Source: Strigamia acuminata
Taxonomy: Eukaryota; Arthropoda; Chilopoda; Geophilomorpha; Linotaeniidae
Length of the DNA: 60,000 nt
Assembly: GCA_949358305.1 (NCBI GenBank)
Contig: OX442314.1
Location: forward strand, 35,151,608-35,211,607
Reading direction: 5' to 3'
Part shown: positions 10,060-20,051 of the stretch, piece after piece
Numbering within the stretch: position 1 is the stretch's first letter
How the letters are laid out: the number at the start of each line of letters is the position of its first letter
Translations under genes and position numbers: made by a program
The notes under the pieces: model-generated
Databases searched by the model: none
Seen by the model: only the letters and a program-made list of their open reading frames with translations
Told to the model about the DNA's origin: nothing

Positions 10060-10426
10060 ATACAGAGTATACAATTTCTAAACAATCCCATCATCACCCA
10101 CAACCACTGACCGACATAACCTAGAATCAAATTTCACAACATTTCTGCTTTTCCCTCCACAACTTTTCCAACTCACTCCAAATAAAAAATAAATTAAAAA
10201 AAATAAACATTTTCTTTGCCACTCCCCACACATTTTCCTCATTTCGCCTTTTCATTACTCCACAACTGCGATGATAAACGACTCGATGATGTGTCAGAAC
10301 CTACCGCCAACACCTTTCCATCCGGCCAACATCTCGCACATGCGTACAACGTTGGGCGTAGTCAAACTTGCAGCCCGAACGTTCTAAAAACCTCCTTTTC
10401 ATCTCCCCACCGTCCCCAGCTCCACC

Positions 10427-11173
10427 ATGCCTAACCACAGTGTGACAGTCACTCGAACCATAACCTCATCGTCTTCCTCGGCCATATTCCTCAACGTGGG
10501 CTTCCTCAAAGACTTTTCCGGCATCATCAAATTACTCCAACTGGTATAAATATCCGCTATTTACATCAAATTTTAAACGCCAACTTTGGCGCCTTTAATT
10601 GGCCCGTTGCCAGCCGCACAACTCCCGTAACATTTAAATATTTATTAGGTCGTTGGCATCGTTTGCGTCGGCATTTCGGCGCACTATTCCACCTATTGGC
10701 ACGCCAAATACCCGTACAATTTCGATTTTCGTGTGGATCTCGTGTTTATTTTGGTCGCCGTCGCTTGTCTCATCACAACTTTTCTTTTGATATTCTCCAG
10801 CTTCATTTCTGCCACGACCGCTTCGGTTTTACCCAAAACCGCTTTCGTAAGTGTTTTTTTTTTTTTGCTCGCCGTGAATGGAGTTGTTATTTTTTTTTAA
10901 ATTTAGGAGTATGTTTACCATGGAATGGCATTTTTTCTTTACTTGATCGCGAGTGTTGCGTACGTGATAGAGCTGCAAAAGCGGAAAGATTACACGCAGG
11001 AAGTGGACCACGATGTCAAAATGGCAGCCGCGGTAAGCGGAAGTGGTGGTTTGAGTTTTTCGCTTTTTTTTCGTTTAATATCAATGTTTTTTTCTTTTTT
11101 TTTGTAGATTATGGGTTTGATTAACAGTTGTTTGTATCTCGTCTCTACAATTATAGCCTGTCGCCGAGATTAA
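10427..11173 (+). CDS. MARVEL-domain four-transmembrane protein
   Basis: Four exons: 10427-10543, 10649-10846, 10907-11032 and 11108-11173, all phase 0 with GT-AG borders, give 168 aa. Four hydrophobic segments are visible at about residues 29-51, 68-93, 107-127 and 148-164, with a Tyr-rich loop (HYSTYWHAKYPYNF) after the first and a charged loop (ELQKRKDYTQEVDHD) before the last. The third segment starts EYVYHGMAFFLYLIASVAYVI. This four-helix layout, size and exon phase fit the MARVEL family (MAL, plasmolipin, CMTM, fly Singles bar), membrane proteins in vesicle trafficking, junctions or cell fusion. The start is the first ATG in frame (CCACCATGCC, a good Kozak context). The subfamily is not certain. 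Confidence 0.82.
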
Positions 11174-11689
11174 GGTGGTTTTAGAGGAAATTTGAAGCGC
11201 AAACAGGTGGCTTATTTTTTATTTTTCGAAAATTTGAAGCTGCTTTTTTCATGTTTTCTTTGTGCCATTGGTTGAGAATGCTTATATTTCTAGCCATGTT
11301 CATTGATACGTTTGTTTTCTATAAGGGTAAAATTTATAAAAATTTATATATATAAAAAAACCCGATACTTTTTTAAATTTTTATTATGAGTAAAAGCTAT
11401 TTATTATAGATGTACTTAATAAAAATATTTTATAATCTGATGTTTGATTCCGCTTTAATTTGGGACATTTGTGGCGATGCAAAGCCCATTGGATCGAAAA
11501 CTTGAGCCACCAACTGTATCACCTGTCGTTTCGTTTCGTAATTATTTTCATTCGAGGGTCGTTTTAACATCTTCCAATTCGAGTGATAACTTTGGGATTC
11601 TGTTTATTTCTAAAATTTCACTACAGTCTAAAAAACAAACAAGAATAACTTAAACCTAAGTCCGTTTGTACAACTCATTTTCCTATTAT
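11174..11689. other. Spacer between convergent genes
   Basis: AT-rich 3' flanks of the MARVEL gene and NDUFS6, which converge here. AATAAA-like signals are present (e.g. near 11418). I see no gene. Confidence 0.5.
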
Positions 11690-12527
11690 TTAATGCTTTT
11701 CTTGGAAAAATCGCAATCCACAATAACCGCATGCATGGGCTCCTTCTGGATCCTGTGTATGAGTTAAGACATTACAAATCGGTCTTTTATTATAGACACC
11801 TTGCGATTCTTTAAGAAAAATGTAGGAAATTTCAAAACAACCCAAATATTCATAAAGGATGGTCCAGATTTTTGTACCATCCTGTAAAATTATTTCTTTT
11901 TTATATTTCAAATTCCAATGAAATTTCCGAATTCACGATTTCAAAAAATTAATTTTTCGTTTAGGAAATTGCGAAGTGTCTTAATTACTATTCGTTTACC
12001 AAATTTATGTAAACTTTTGGATGTCCTAACGCTCCACCGCCGCCATCACACCAAACTCCCCGCGAAGCTACTCCTTTTGGTGGAATCTCCGCGATTAAAT
12101 CAATCGCAAAACGTTCGTTAACCTGAATTAACAACACAAAGTAAATTGGATTAAAATAATGCCCATCCGGGCACCAAATTTCTAATTTTTCATACAAATG
12201 CAGTAACGAATTACAACGAATTTCAAACAAATTAATTTATTTTGATCCATAAATTGGTCATTTTATTACCTGTTTTGGCCTATTAACAAAACGTGCTAAA
12301 CGATAGTCGTCTTTCTGCCATTCCTGTGTACGGAAAATGAAAAAAAGATGTTCAATTTTGAGTTTTAAAGTTGGCAGAAATTTTAATTTGTTTTTCACCT
12401 GCCCTGTGTGGGTTTTTTTCTCTTCGGGTACCCAATCTTCTTTCGCAACAACTCGGCTATAAAATCGAGCGAAACAACAACTCGTCCGCTTCGACACATT
12501 TAATAATTTGAGAGCTGCCGATGCCAT
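11690..12527 (-). CDS. NDUFS6: NADH dehydrogenase [ubiquinone] iron-sulfur protein 6, mitochondrial
   Basis: Four exons (transcript order): 12527-12399, 12323-12270, 12122-12000 and 11752-11690, all phase 0 with GT-AG introns of 75, 147 and 247 bp, give 122 aa, close to the usual ~124. The first ~25 residues are a basic, Ser/Ala-rich mitochondrial targeting sequence. The conserved core includes [20 protein letters not shown], the zinc site C86...H95 ([18 protein letters not shown]) and the C110-x2-C113 pair in [13 protein letters not shown]6 is a zinc-binding accessory subunit of the peripheral arm of complex I, needed for late N-module assembly. An upstream in-frame ATG four codons earlier (12539) is possible. 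The ATG at 12527 fits the targeting peptide better. Confidence 0.96.
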
Positions 12528-12866
12528 ATTTTCGTTCAATGAGAATACACGATCGAAGCCTCGTTAAATACCAAGTAAAATGTGTCAAATCTCATTCGTT
12601 TATCATTTCCAAGGGCTAATTTTACCTATCCGCGCCACAAGTGCTCACAATCGAACAACGCCGCTCCATTCAGTAAGGACAACAGATGGCGCCAATGTTT
12701 TGATAGATTTTGAGAAAATCCTTTGGATAAATGTAATTTTGTGATGTCAATTTTATTTATTTTTCATTGGTTCGCTGTAATCGAGTGTTTTTATTGTAAA
12801 AATTCACGTTAATTATAATGTTTCTAACGTGTAGTAATTTAAAATTCTTTTATAAAACGGTTTAAA
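12528..12866. other. Spacer between NDUFS6 and CARS2
   Basis: 338 bp between two genes on the same strand. It contains CGCGCC and other GC-richer bases near 12630-12670, which may be the NDUFS6 promoter. No further gene. Confidence 0.4.
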
Positions 12867-15800
12867 TTATTCTATCGGTGTTGTTTGATTCCAGGAAGAA
12901 ACCTGTCCATGATCCTAGAAAATAAATATAAAAATGTCATAAACATTTAATTCGTGAATTAAGACTTTGATTTGGTTGATTACTTTGATTTCCACTCCGG
13001 CCGTTTTTAAATTGTTCCTGAAATCATCGCACAAGTCTAATAAATATCGTCTTTGCTGTTGAAGTTCCCGTCTGAGTTCTTTAGGCTCTGTAATAAATCA
13101 AATTCAATCTTCCAATTTAAATTATCTTAAAAAAAAACTACAAAACAAAATCAAAATCATTATACCATCATTCTTCGCAAGCGCAAAATTGCGAACCGAA
13201 TGACGGAATTCTACCGTTTCGTCCATAACGCTATTAAATTGAAACGAATTTTGATGACTTTCTTTAGCACTCGACTAAAAAACAATAAAATACACACAAT
13301 AAAATATACTTAAAAATACTTTTACAAAATATACCTTTTCCAATAAATTAAAACCTAATTTACTTAACACTTCGTCGATATAAACAGAAATGGCGGAAAT
13401 GGCAACCGGTGACCTCGAAGCAAACCTCAACTATGCAAAACAAAAAATACTTTAAACGTTCGGGCGTTTATTCGGAGTTTTAATTTACGTACGTGTGGCG
13501 AAAACATCTTATTCGTCGTCGTTACCAAATCCATAATGGAATCCACAGCTTTAACTGTATTGAAATTATCTTTTAAACACGTTGAAACTGTTTCTCGAGT
13601 GTCCGCTAACCTGTATTTAAACAAATAATTAACCAAACACATAAAATATATACAGGATGTATCAAAACATATACACGTTTAAATTAAATCTGTATTAATC
13701 ATTAGTTGTGGCCAGTGTTGTTTAATTACTGTTTCCCGTGTAGTTTTTCCCGCTCTTTCTCTCTGTGTTTAGTTTTTAACGATCCGAGCTTTCGTTCTCG
13801 AGTTATTTGCGCTTTTCGTCAATCCGCCATGTTTGATTGCACTGTGCACACACTTCCATCGAGAACGAAAGCTCGGATCGTCAAAAACTAAACATCAAAA
13901 GAAAGAGCGGGAAAAACTACACCAGAAACGTTTATTAAATGTGTATACATTTTTTGTGCACCCCGTGTATAGAAAAAATACTTTTCAAGCACTTGCGCTT
14001 CGTCCACATCGCCGTCAATCTGTCCGGCAATATAACACTTAACATTGTTTTGAAAAGAAATCAATTTATTACAAGTCGCCTCGGCCACGTCCATCATCGA
14101 ATCGCCGTATTCCACATCTAAATTAAACGAATTGATATTAAATCCACCATTTCCCGCCGAATTTTGATTAATTTTTACAATTTTGTAACGAACAGCGCAG
14201 ACAAAACATGCGGAATTTATCGGCCGAGTGCGTTTTCAAGAAGTCTTCAACCGTGATTGTATTTTTCAACGATTTCGACATTTTCTCGTTTTTAAAATGC
14301 AAATGGCCGCAGTGCATCCAGTAATTGGTCCACCGAGGCGATAAATTGTGCGCGCAGCACTGCGCTTCTTCGTTCTCGTGGTGGGGAAACTGAAGATCGA
14401 TTCCGCCAGAATGAATGTCCACTTGAGGACCAAAGATGTCGCTAAAAGGTTGCAGAAATTGGTCATTAAAAATGTATATTTCTTTCGTGGGTGGTAAACG
14501 AGCTCGCACTTTGCCATGGCCGAACATTCAATGTGCCAGCCGGGTCGACCGTTGCCCCACGGACTTGTCCAAAACGGTTCGTTCGATTTGACCGCTTTCC
14601 ACAACGCAAAATCGGCTTTGTGTAGTTTGTCCTTTAAGTCTCCTTGGAATGAAATGTAAGTTCAATAAACACGATGAAGTTTGCGCCAACACACCTGAAT
14701 GTTCTTCATTCAAGTCGAATTTCCGAAATTTTCCTTTACTGCCGAATTTTCGGACATCGAAGTACACAGACCCTAAAAACGACAAATAAATTTGTTGTTG
14801 AGCATAAAATTCAGAAATTTTGATATTTTTTGGGGCTAAAATTCAAATTTGGGAATTATTTTTGTTTAAAATTCAAATTTGGAAATTATTTTTGTTTAAA
14901 ATTCAAATTTTGGATTTTTTGCTGTCTAAAATTCAAATTTTGGATTTTTTGCTGTCTAAAATTCAAATTTTGGATTTTTTGCTGTCTAAAATTCAAATTT
15001 TGGATTTTTTGCTATCTAAAATTCAAATTTTGGATTTTTTGCTGTCTAAAATTCAAATTTTGGATTTTTTGCTGTCTAAAATTAAAATTTTGGATTTTTT
15101 GCTGTTTAAAATTAAAATTTTGGATTTTTTGCTGTTTAAAATTCAAATTTTGGATTTTTTGCTGTCTAAAATTCAAGATTTGAAGTTTCTATTGGTTTGA
15201 AATACAAATTTTTAATTTTTTTCTGTCTAAAATTCAAAATATGAAGTTTCTTTTGGTTTAAAATTCAAATTTTGGATTTTTTTCTGTCTAAAATTCAAAA
15301 TTTGAAGTTCCTTTTGGTTTAAAATTCAAATTTTCAATTTTCAAAAGGAAAAAACCAATTTTTTTAAAGTTTTAACCTCGTATCACCTTCGTTTGAGACA
15401 TACGCGAATCCGTTGTTTATAACCCTTTGAATAAATGCAATTATCTGCGGAATATAATCGGTAACTCGAGTCACAACAACCGGCCGTAAAACATTCAGTG
15501 CATCCATATCTTGAAAAAAATTCGATTCGTATTTCATCGTCAACTCCTGAAAAGATTTTCCTTCCTAAAAAAATAAAAAAAATAAATAATAAACACATTC
15601 ATTCCTAAAAAACATTTTTAAAAAACTAAAATTTGTTACGTCAAGCGCTCGCTTAATGATTTTATCATCAATATCTGTGACCGCCAATTGAAAAATCACA
15701 TCAAAATTGAAGAAATTCTGTAAAATTCGTCTGATGATGTCAAATTGCACGTAACAACTGTAAAAAAAAAGTATAAAATTATTTTTAAAAAATTAAAAAA

Positions 15801-16159
15801 TAGAATAAAATTAAAAATATAAAATTACTACGCATGTCCAATGTGTGCATCATCATAGACGGTCGGTCCGCAACTGTACCTGCGTAAATAAACGAGCCAT
15901 TGAATTAAAGAAACGTCATTTTTATTCTAAATTATTATTACCATTTGACGATGTTTTTGTGTTTTAATACGAGGGGAACTTTTCGTTTACAAACCGAGTC
16001 GTAGAGATCTATTCCCGTATTAAATCCTGATGGAATTTCGTGAGAAAAATTATTCAAATGCGGGAATAATTTATTTTCAGAAGTTGCAGATGACAAATAT
16101 CTCACAACATGCAGGAAATTCGCTGCACAAGGTCGCCGAACTATCAATCTCGGTATCAT
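12867..16159 (-). CDS. CARS2: Cysteinyl-tRNA synthetase, mitochondrial
   Basis: Thirteen exons in transcript order: 16159-15942, 15879-15832, 15757-15640, 15564-15387, 14772-14695, 14642-14510, 14441-14179, 14117-13982, 13610-13493, 13430-13335, 13274-13166, 13087-12984 and 12914-12867. All introns are GT-AG and phases agree, giving 548 aa (human CARS2 is ~564). The enzyme attaches cysteine to mitochondrial tRNA-Cys with ATP. Visible landmarks are a basic targeting N-terminus, the class I HIGH motif (HIGH 85-88 in [15 protein letters not shown]), zinc ligands C76, C253, H278 and E282 (PHHENE), [10 protein letters not shown], and KMSKS at 311-315. The C-terminus ends [17 protein letters not shown]. 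Exon 6 must end ...ATGGCAAA|GTGCGA to give SAMANDIFG. Most introns are 49-78 bp. The two long ones hold a 30-bp minisatellite (14773-15386) and a miniature transposon (13611-13981). Confidence 0.97.
13653..13967. mobile_element. Miniature inverted-repeat element filling a CARS2 intron
   Basis: Left end CAGGATGTATCAAAACATAT and right end (inverse) CACGGGGTGCACAAAAAATG are imperfect inverted repeats, each next to TA (13651-13652, 13968-13969). Inside are much better inverted arms: GTAGTTTTTCCCGCTCTTTC and AACGATCCGAGCTTTCGTTC pair with their inverses at 13848-13925. The TA duplication and CA ends suggest a Tc1/mariner-type non-autonomous element. It occupies 315 of the 371 intron bases and starts about 13 bp from the donor side. 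Confidence 0.7.
14825..15345. repeat. 30-bp minisatellite in a CARS2 intron
   Basis: Unit TAAAATTCAAATTTTGGATT + TTTTGCTGTC repeated head to tail with exact 30-bp spacing for about nine central copies, with diverged copies at both edges (AAGTTTCTTTTGG variants on the right). Since 30 is a multiple of 3, long open frames appear on the plus strand, which are not genes. The intron carrying it is 614 bp, against 50-80 bp for its neighbours. Confidence 0.92.
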
Positions 16160-16298
16160 CGTTGCTATTTCTTATTTACAACATTTGTGTCACGTCTCAA
16201 ACTTAAAGCGCTGTTAATATTTAGTTTAACACTTTGCTCCTAGATGTCGCGGCCTGATAGGAGCAACTGTTATTAACTGATGTAATTTTCAACCAATA

Positions 16299-16559
16299 GT
16301 GATGCTTTCCGTCGGCATAGCAACAGTGATGTGTTTTGTGTTGTTATCATTCCAGTTCGCGCTTTCAGCCGTTGTTTTCTATCGGTTCGATCATTTAGAT
16401 ATTCGCAATTTTCATTCGTTTTTCGGTTGTATTCGTGCAGAATTGTATCGATGTATCATCCAGGAGCTGGATTCAGGTTGGATTTTAAGTCGATGGTTGG
16501 AATTTTGGTTGATATTTCTTGGTTTGTTGACGTATAAGTGTGTTTGGAATCCATTTTAG
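16299..16559 (+). CDS. Possible small membrane protein, unrecognised
   Basis: 86 codons starting 140 bp from the CARS2 ATG on the opposite strand, so the two could share a bidirectional promoter. The frame begins with a strongly hydrophobic segment (residues ~3-27) and ends with another (FWLIFLGLLTY). A second overlapping frame from 16331 is also open, so chance is possible. I do not recognise a family. It could also be the first exon of a longer gene. Confidence 0.25.
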   Translation: MMLSVGIATVMCFVLLSFQFALSAVVFYRFDHLDIRNFHSFFGCIRAELYRCIIQELDSGWILSRWLEFWLIFLGLLTYKCVWNPF

Positions 16560-16665
16560 GCCTAATCTCAATTTGAAATGAAATATTTGTTAATGTGTAG
16601 GCTGAGAGTTTACAAATGGCTCAGAAAATAACTTGTTTTTGCTCTTGAATCTTGATTGGTGTATC

Positions 16666-16798
16666 TTATTTTTTAAAAAATTGAATATTTATTTGTAAAT
16701 CCGGTAGGAGCGGCTCGATCTTCCATTCCGTTGGCAAATCTTCCCATCGCCCATCGTCCAGCGTAGGTCGTCTCCGGATGCTTTTGGGATTGGATTTT
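16666..16798 (-). CDS. Possible terminal exon, unrecognised
   Basis: After an acceptor (TTTTTAG at 16799 on the minus strand) one frame reads SIRRRPTLDDGRWEDLPTEW and ends at 16666, with good acidic/aromatic composition and AATAAA-like sequence just downstream. No matching upstream exon or family was recognised, so this may be a fragment. Confidence 0.25.
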
Positions 16799-17291
16799 CT
16801 AAAAATTGTAGAAAAAAAAAATATTATTCTGGAGAAATTAATGTCTCTTTTTTGGGCCCAAAGAACAATTGCAATTGGCTTGCAGCATTTTTGGTGTGTT
16901 TTCGCAGCAAAAACCGCGTTTTTGGACTTTTGTGTCTTAAATTCCTCGAAAGCTTGCACTGTAGTCTATCACTGAAGCCAAAACATCTTCGTAGCACAAC
17001 ACAGGTTGTTAAAAAGGTGTTAAACTGCATGGAATAGTCGTTCTCAGGAAAATTGGTTTTCATTTCTGGTTTCAACACTCAGCCAGGCCGCCACTGAACA
17101 TTGATGTAAAAATGTGTAAAGTCCACCGTTTGCTTGCTTCACTCTCTTGTTGCTGTTGAGTTTTTAATGTAAGCATTTTTAGCCACAGTCTGTCTCCATT
17201 ATTTTGTATGTTTCTATCATAAGGCAAAGATTTGATCAAGGAGCGCTCCCGAATATCGTTACTTGCTTGAAGTTTGGTATAAAAAATAACC

Positions 17292-17520
17292 AATTCTCTA
17301 CCTTTTTGTGGCCATCCCCGGGTCATGCTAAAAGAGAGCTCTGGTTGAAATAATTTGGTATTTGTAGGACTGCACTCCTTATTTAAGTGTGTAGCATATG
17401 CCAATGTCATGAATTTCGCTGTTTGACTTTCATAATTTCACGTGGAAAACATTTAAGTTAATGGTTTCCTCATACGAAATTAATTGATGACTCTTGCTCC
17501 GTTCCTTTCCTTCCCTAATA
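17292..17520. repeat. Dispersed repeat, copy 1
   Basis: Two blocks match 34868-35432 in the same order: CTCTACC...GGTCA(T/A)GCT(A/G)AAAG followed by GTAGG(A/C)CTGCACTCC..GTGTAGCAT, and then TAATTGATGACTCTTG further on. A third, partial, tandem version occurs at 57425-57560. No coding content. Confidence 0.65.
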
Positions 17521-17867
17521 CAGACTTCTCAAGCATGGTATATCTTCCAGGCAAGATTTTTTAATACAAAACCTTTTCTTTGCCAAAATGGAGGTGAAAT
17601 ATTTTTTTTTGAATAACTGATGGAAATCAGTTCCATGCCCATCCTAACCCATCCTTACCTGTGCTACTGCATTCTCCAATTGCACATTCTAGGATTCAAA
17701 ATGCTTGAGTTTTATATACGCCTGCGCAATGAAATATGAGTTTATTTGAATAAACTCTCTAAATGGAATTGAATTTATATTTTTTCCCAAAAAATAGGTG
17801 AATTTTTTACATATGGAAGATCTGAAATACCCTGTACGTACTTTTTATTTGTTGCTCCAACTCAACA

Positions 17868-18075
17868 AATGGGGGTGTAGTTCTTAATCTCGTTCATGCT
17901 TTATGAAAGTGACTTATCTCTTCTGCGTCTACACATTTCTTCAACTTGGCCTCCTGTACGATTTTTTTCAATATTTTCCAATTTAGGCTCTTGTGGTTTA
18001 TTTCCTCAGCCTAACCTAGCTTAAAGGTTGCACTCTATCAAAAAATAGTCAACCTGGCAGCCGCATGGTTATGAT
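17868..18075. repeat. Local direct duplication, copy 1
   Basis: Pairs with 18484-18690: GGGGTGTAGTTCTTAATCTC, GCTTTATGAAAGTGACTTAT, TTGTGGTTTATTTCCTCAGC and CAGCCGCATGGTTA appear in both in the same order with scattered changes. The two copies lie about 610 bp apart. Confidence 0.8.
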
Positions 18076-18483
18076 CAGTGTTGTGTGCGTTACTGGAATA
18101 TGGTAACTAGTTACCGTTACCGTTACTTGGCAAAAAAAGTAACTAGTTAGTATCTTCGCTAATATCTTAGTACGTTCCTGTTGGAATTTCTGATTCGCCT
18201 CCGATATATTCAAGTTATGTGCCTTTTTCTTAAAGGCGCAGTAGATTTCTCTGCCATTGTAACCACTTGGCTGTACTGCTGACACCGCCCGGTCCAGGAG
18301 TTTCCGTTCCTCGGTTGCGTTTGATTGATCTTTCTGCCTTTACTCATATCGCTTTGTTTCCTTTATCTATAAATGGAAGTACTTGGTGAGAGGGATGCTA
18401 CAAATATTTTAACTAGAAAAGTTTTCAGATTTGGAAAATCCGAGCTTTTTGCTCGACATGTCTATTCCTTTAAGGCAAAAATG

Positions 18484-18690
18484 GAGGTGTAGTTCTTAAT
18501 CTCGTTTATGCTTTATGAAAGTTACTTATCTTTTTTGCTTCTACATTTCTTCAACTTGGCGTCCTGTATTTTCAATTTATGCACTTGTGGTTTATTTCCT
18601 CAGCCTAATCTAGCTTAAAGGTTGCACTTTATCTTTCGTGGTTTTCTAACCTAGTCAACCTGGCGCCGCATGGTTACGATGATCTCTACT
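18484..18690. repeat. Local direct duplication, copy 2
   Basis: Partner of 17868-18075, with a few small deletions (e.g. in the CCTGTACGATTTT stretch). Confidence 0.8.
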
Positions 18691-19112
18691 TTTGAGGTTA
18701 TTTTTTGTTAACATAGTTTTAACCCCTCTTCTGGCCATTGCCACTATTACTGGTCCTTATGGCGCGCTTTAAGAGTGTCAGACTGTTTGAAATATAAGCT
18801 TAGAAAACGTATTGCAGTATAGAAATAATACACGACTTTTAAATGCAGATACTGTGAGATGTACAATATATACAATGCAAATTTTAAAATGAAAAATCAA
18901 ACTCTTCTATTTTTACATAAAAAAATGCTTATCATTCAAATTAAAGGAGGAGAGAGCGGAGTCTGCTGAATGCTAGGTAGAGCATAACTCTTGCGAATTA
19001 CGTCTTTGGGCCATACTGCATACAGAGATACAGCACGAAGGACAATTCGTCAAACTTTATACCGTATATTTTTAGTACGGTACGGGTGATGTTAATAACA
19101 ACTCTTTATCTC

Positions 19113-19889
19113 CTATATAATCCTATATAATGGCTTGTGGTCAGTATAAATAACGAAATATCTCCCTTGGAAATACACGTTGAGCTTCTTAAATATTATT
19201 GCGAGTGCCTCCTTGTCTAAATGAGAGTAGTTTTGTTCGGCTGTGCTCAACGATCTGGACGCGTACGCCACAGGTTGCTCTGACCCTGGCGACAATGGAA
19301 TTTGCAGGTAGGCCTGGCTCAGATCCAGAGTCGAGAACCACCTTGCTTCACCTATCGAGGCCAACAACTCTGGTATTTTTGGAAGTGGATACGGATCCGG
19401 CTGGAGTAGTGGGTTTACCGTGCTGCGGTAATCTCCACAGAGGCGAATCGTGCCATCCTTCTTCTGGACATGTACTAGTGGCGTGGCCCACCGGGAAAAT
19501 TTAATCGGTTTAAATACTCCCTGCGTACTCAACCGATCCACTTCTTTGTCCACTGCCTGTCGCAAAGGTAGTGGCACCGGACGCGGTCTGTAGAAACGAG
19601 GGGTCGCATTGGGTTTCAACACCAACTCGACCGGTGTCCCAGTATAAGTTCCCAATTGCTCCGAAAATACTTTAGCATGTTGCTCAATTAATTCTCGCAG
19701 CTTCTTCTCAACAGTTAATGTGTTGACACTCACGCTTCGTATCGCATCTGTCAATAGTTTTTGTGGACAAATGTCAGGAGTAACAGTGAAGTTATCAATT
19801 GCTATGTTTTCCATTGGACTTTTATTTAGACTGCCCAATATTCTTATCTTAGGGTAACAGAAAAAGAACACGATTGATTTTTGTATCAA
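19113..19889 (-). pseudogene. Ty3/gypsy pol fragment with an in-frame internal deletion
   Basis: 258 codons. Residues ~60-200 are the N-terminal part of a gypsy reverse transcriptase: YTGTPVELVLK, FYRPRPVPLP, KKDGTIRLCGDYR, DPYPLPKIPELL, and LSQAYLQIPLS in the palm. After SPG it jumps directly to RNase H (PVAYASRSLSTAEQNYSHLDKE...YTDHKPLY), so the YxDD catalytic region, thumb and connection (~200 aa) are missing but the frame is kept. No stop lies inside. It is not a functional polymerase, and integrase and gag are absent. Confidence 0.88.
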
Positions 19890-20051
19890 TTAAATATTAG
19901 GATTTCACTTGACATTTACTCTTTAATTAACATAATACCCAAATTTTTTTCAATTTTTTTCAATTTATTTCATGCTGATTTTTAGTATTTGTTTACACGA
20001 CGATAACGAGGCTGTGCTGTTGCTGATGTGATGAATACTGCCCGTCCGAAT

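Larger units (their letters stand above)
16560..19112. other. Repeat-rich spacer
   Basis: No clear gene. It holds a possible terminal exon (16666-16798, minus), a dispersed repeat (17292-17405) that recurs at 34.9 kb, a local ~200-bp direct duplication (17868-18075 / 18484-18690), and a phrase GTAACTAGTTACCGTTACCG near 18104-18123 of the kind found at hAT element ends. Confidence 0.4.

Noticed and set aside
14510-14520. GC-AG intron in CARS2 after ATG|GCAAAG
   Set aside because: A GT donor six bases further (AAA|GTGCGA) gives the conserved SAMANDIFG reading and correct phase, so no unusual intron is needed.
14820-15200. Plus-strand frames of 126 and 117 codons with a repeating KFWIFCCL-like block
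   Set aside because: They are readings of the 30-bp minisatellite inside a CARS2 intron. Its period is a multiple of three, so stops are excluded mechanically.
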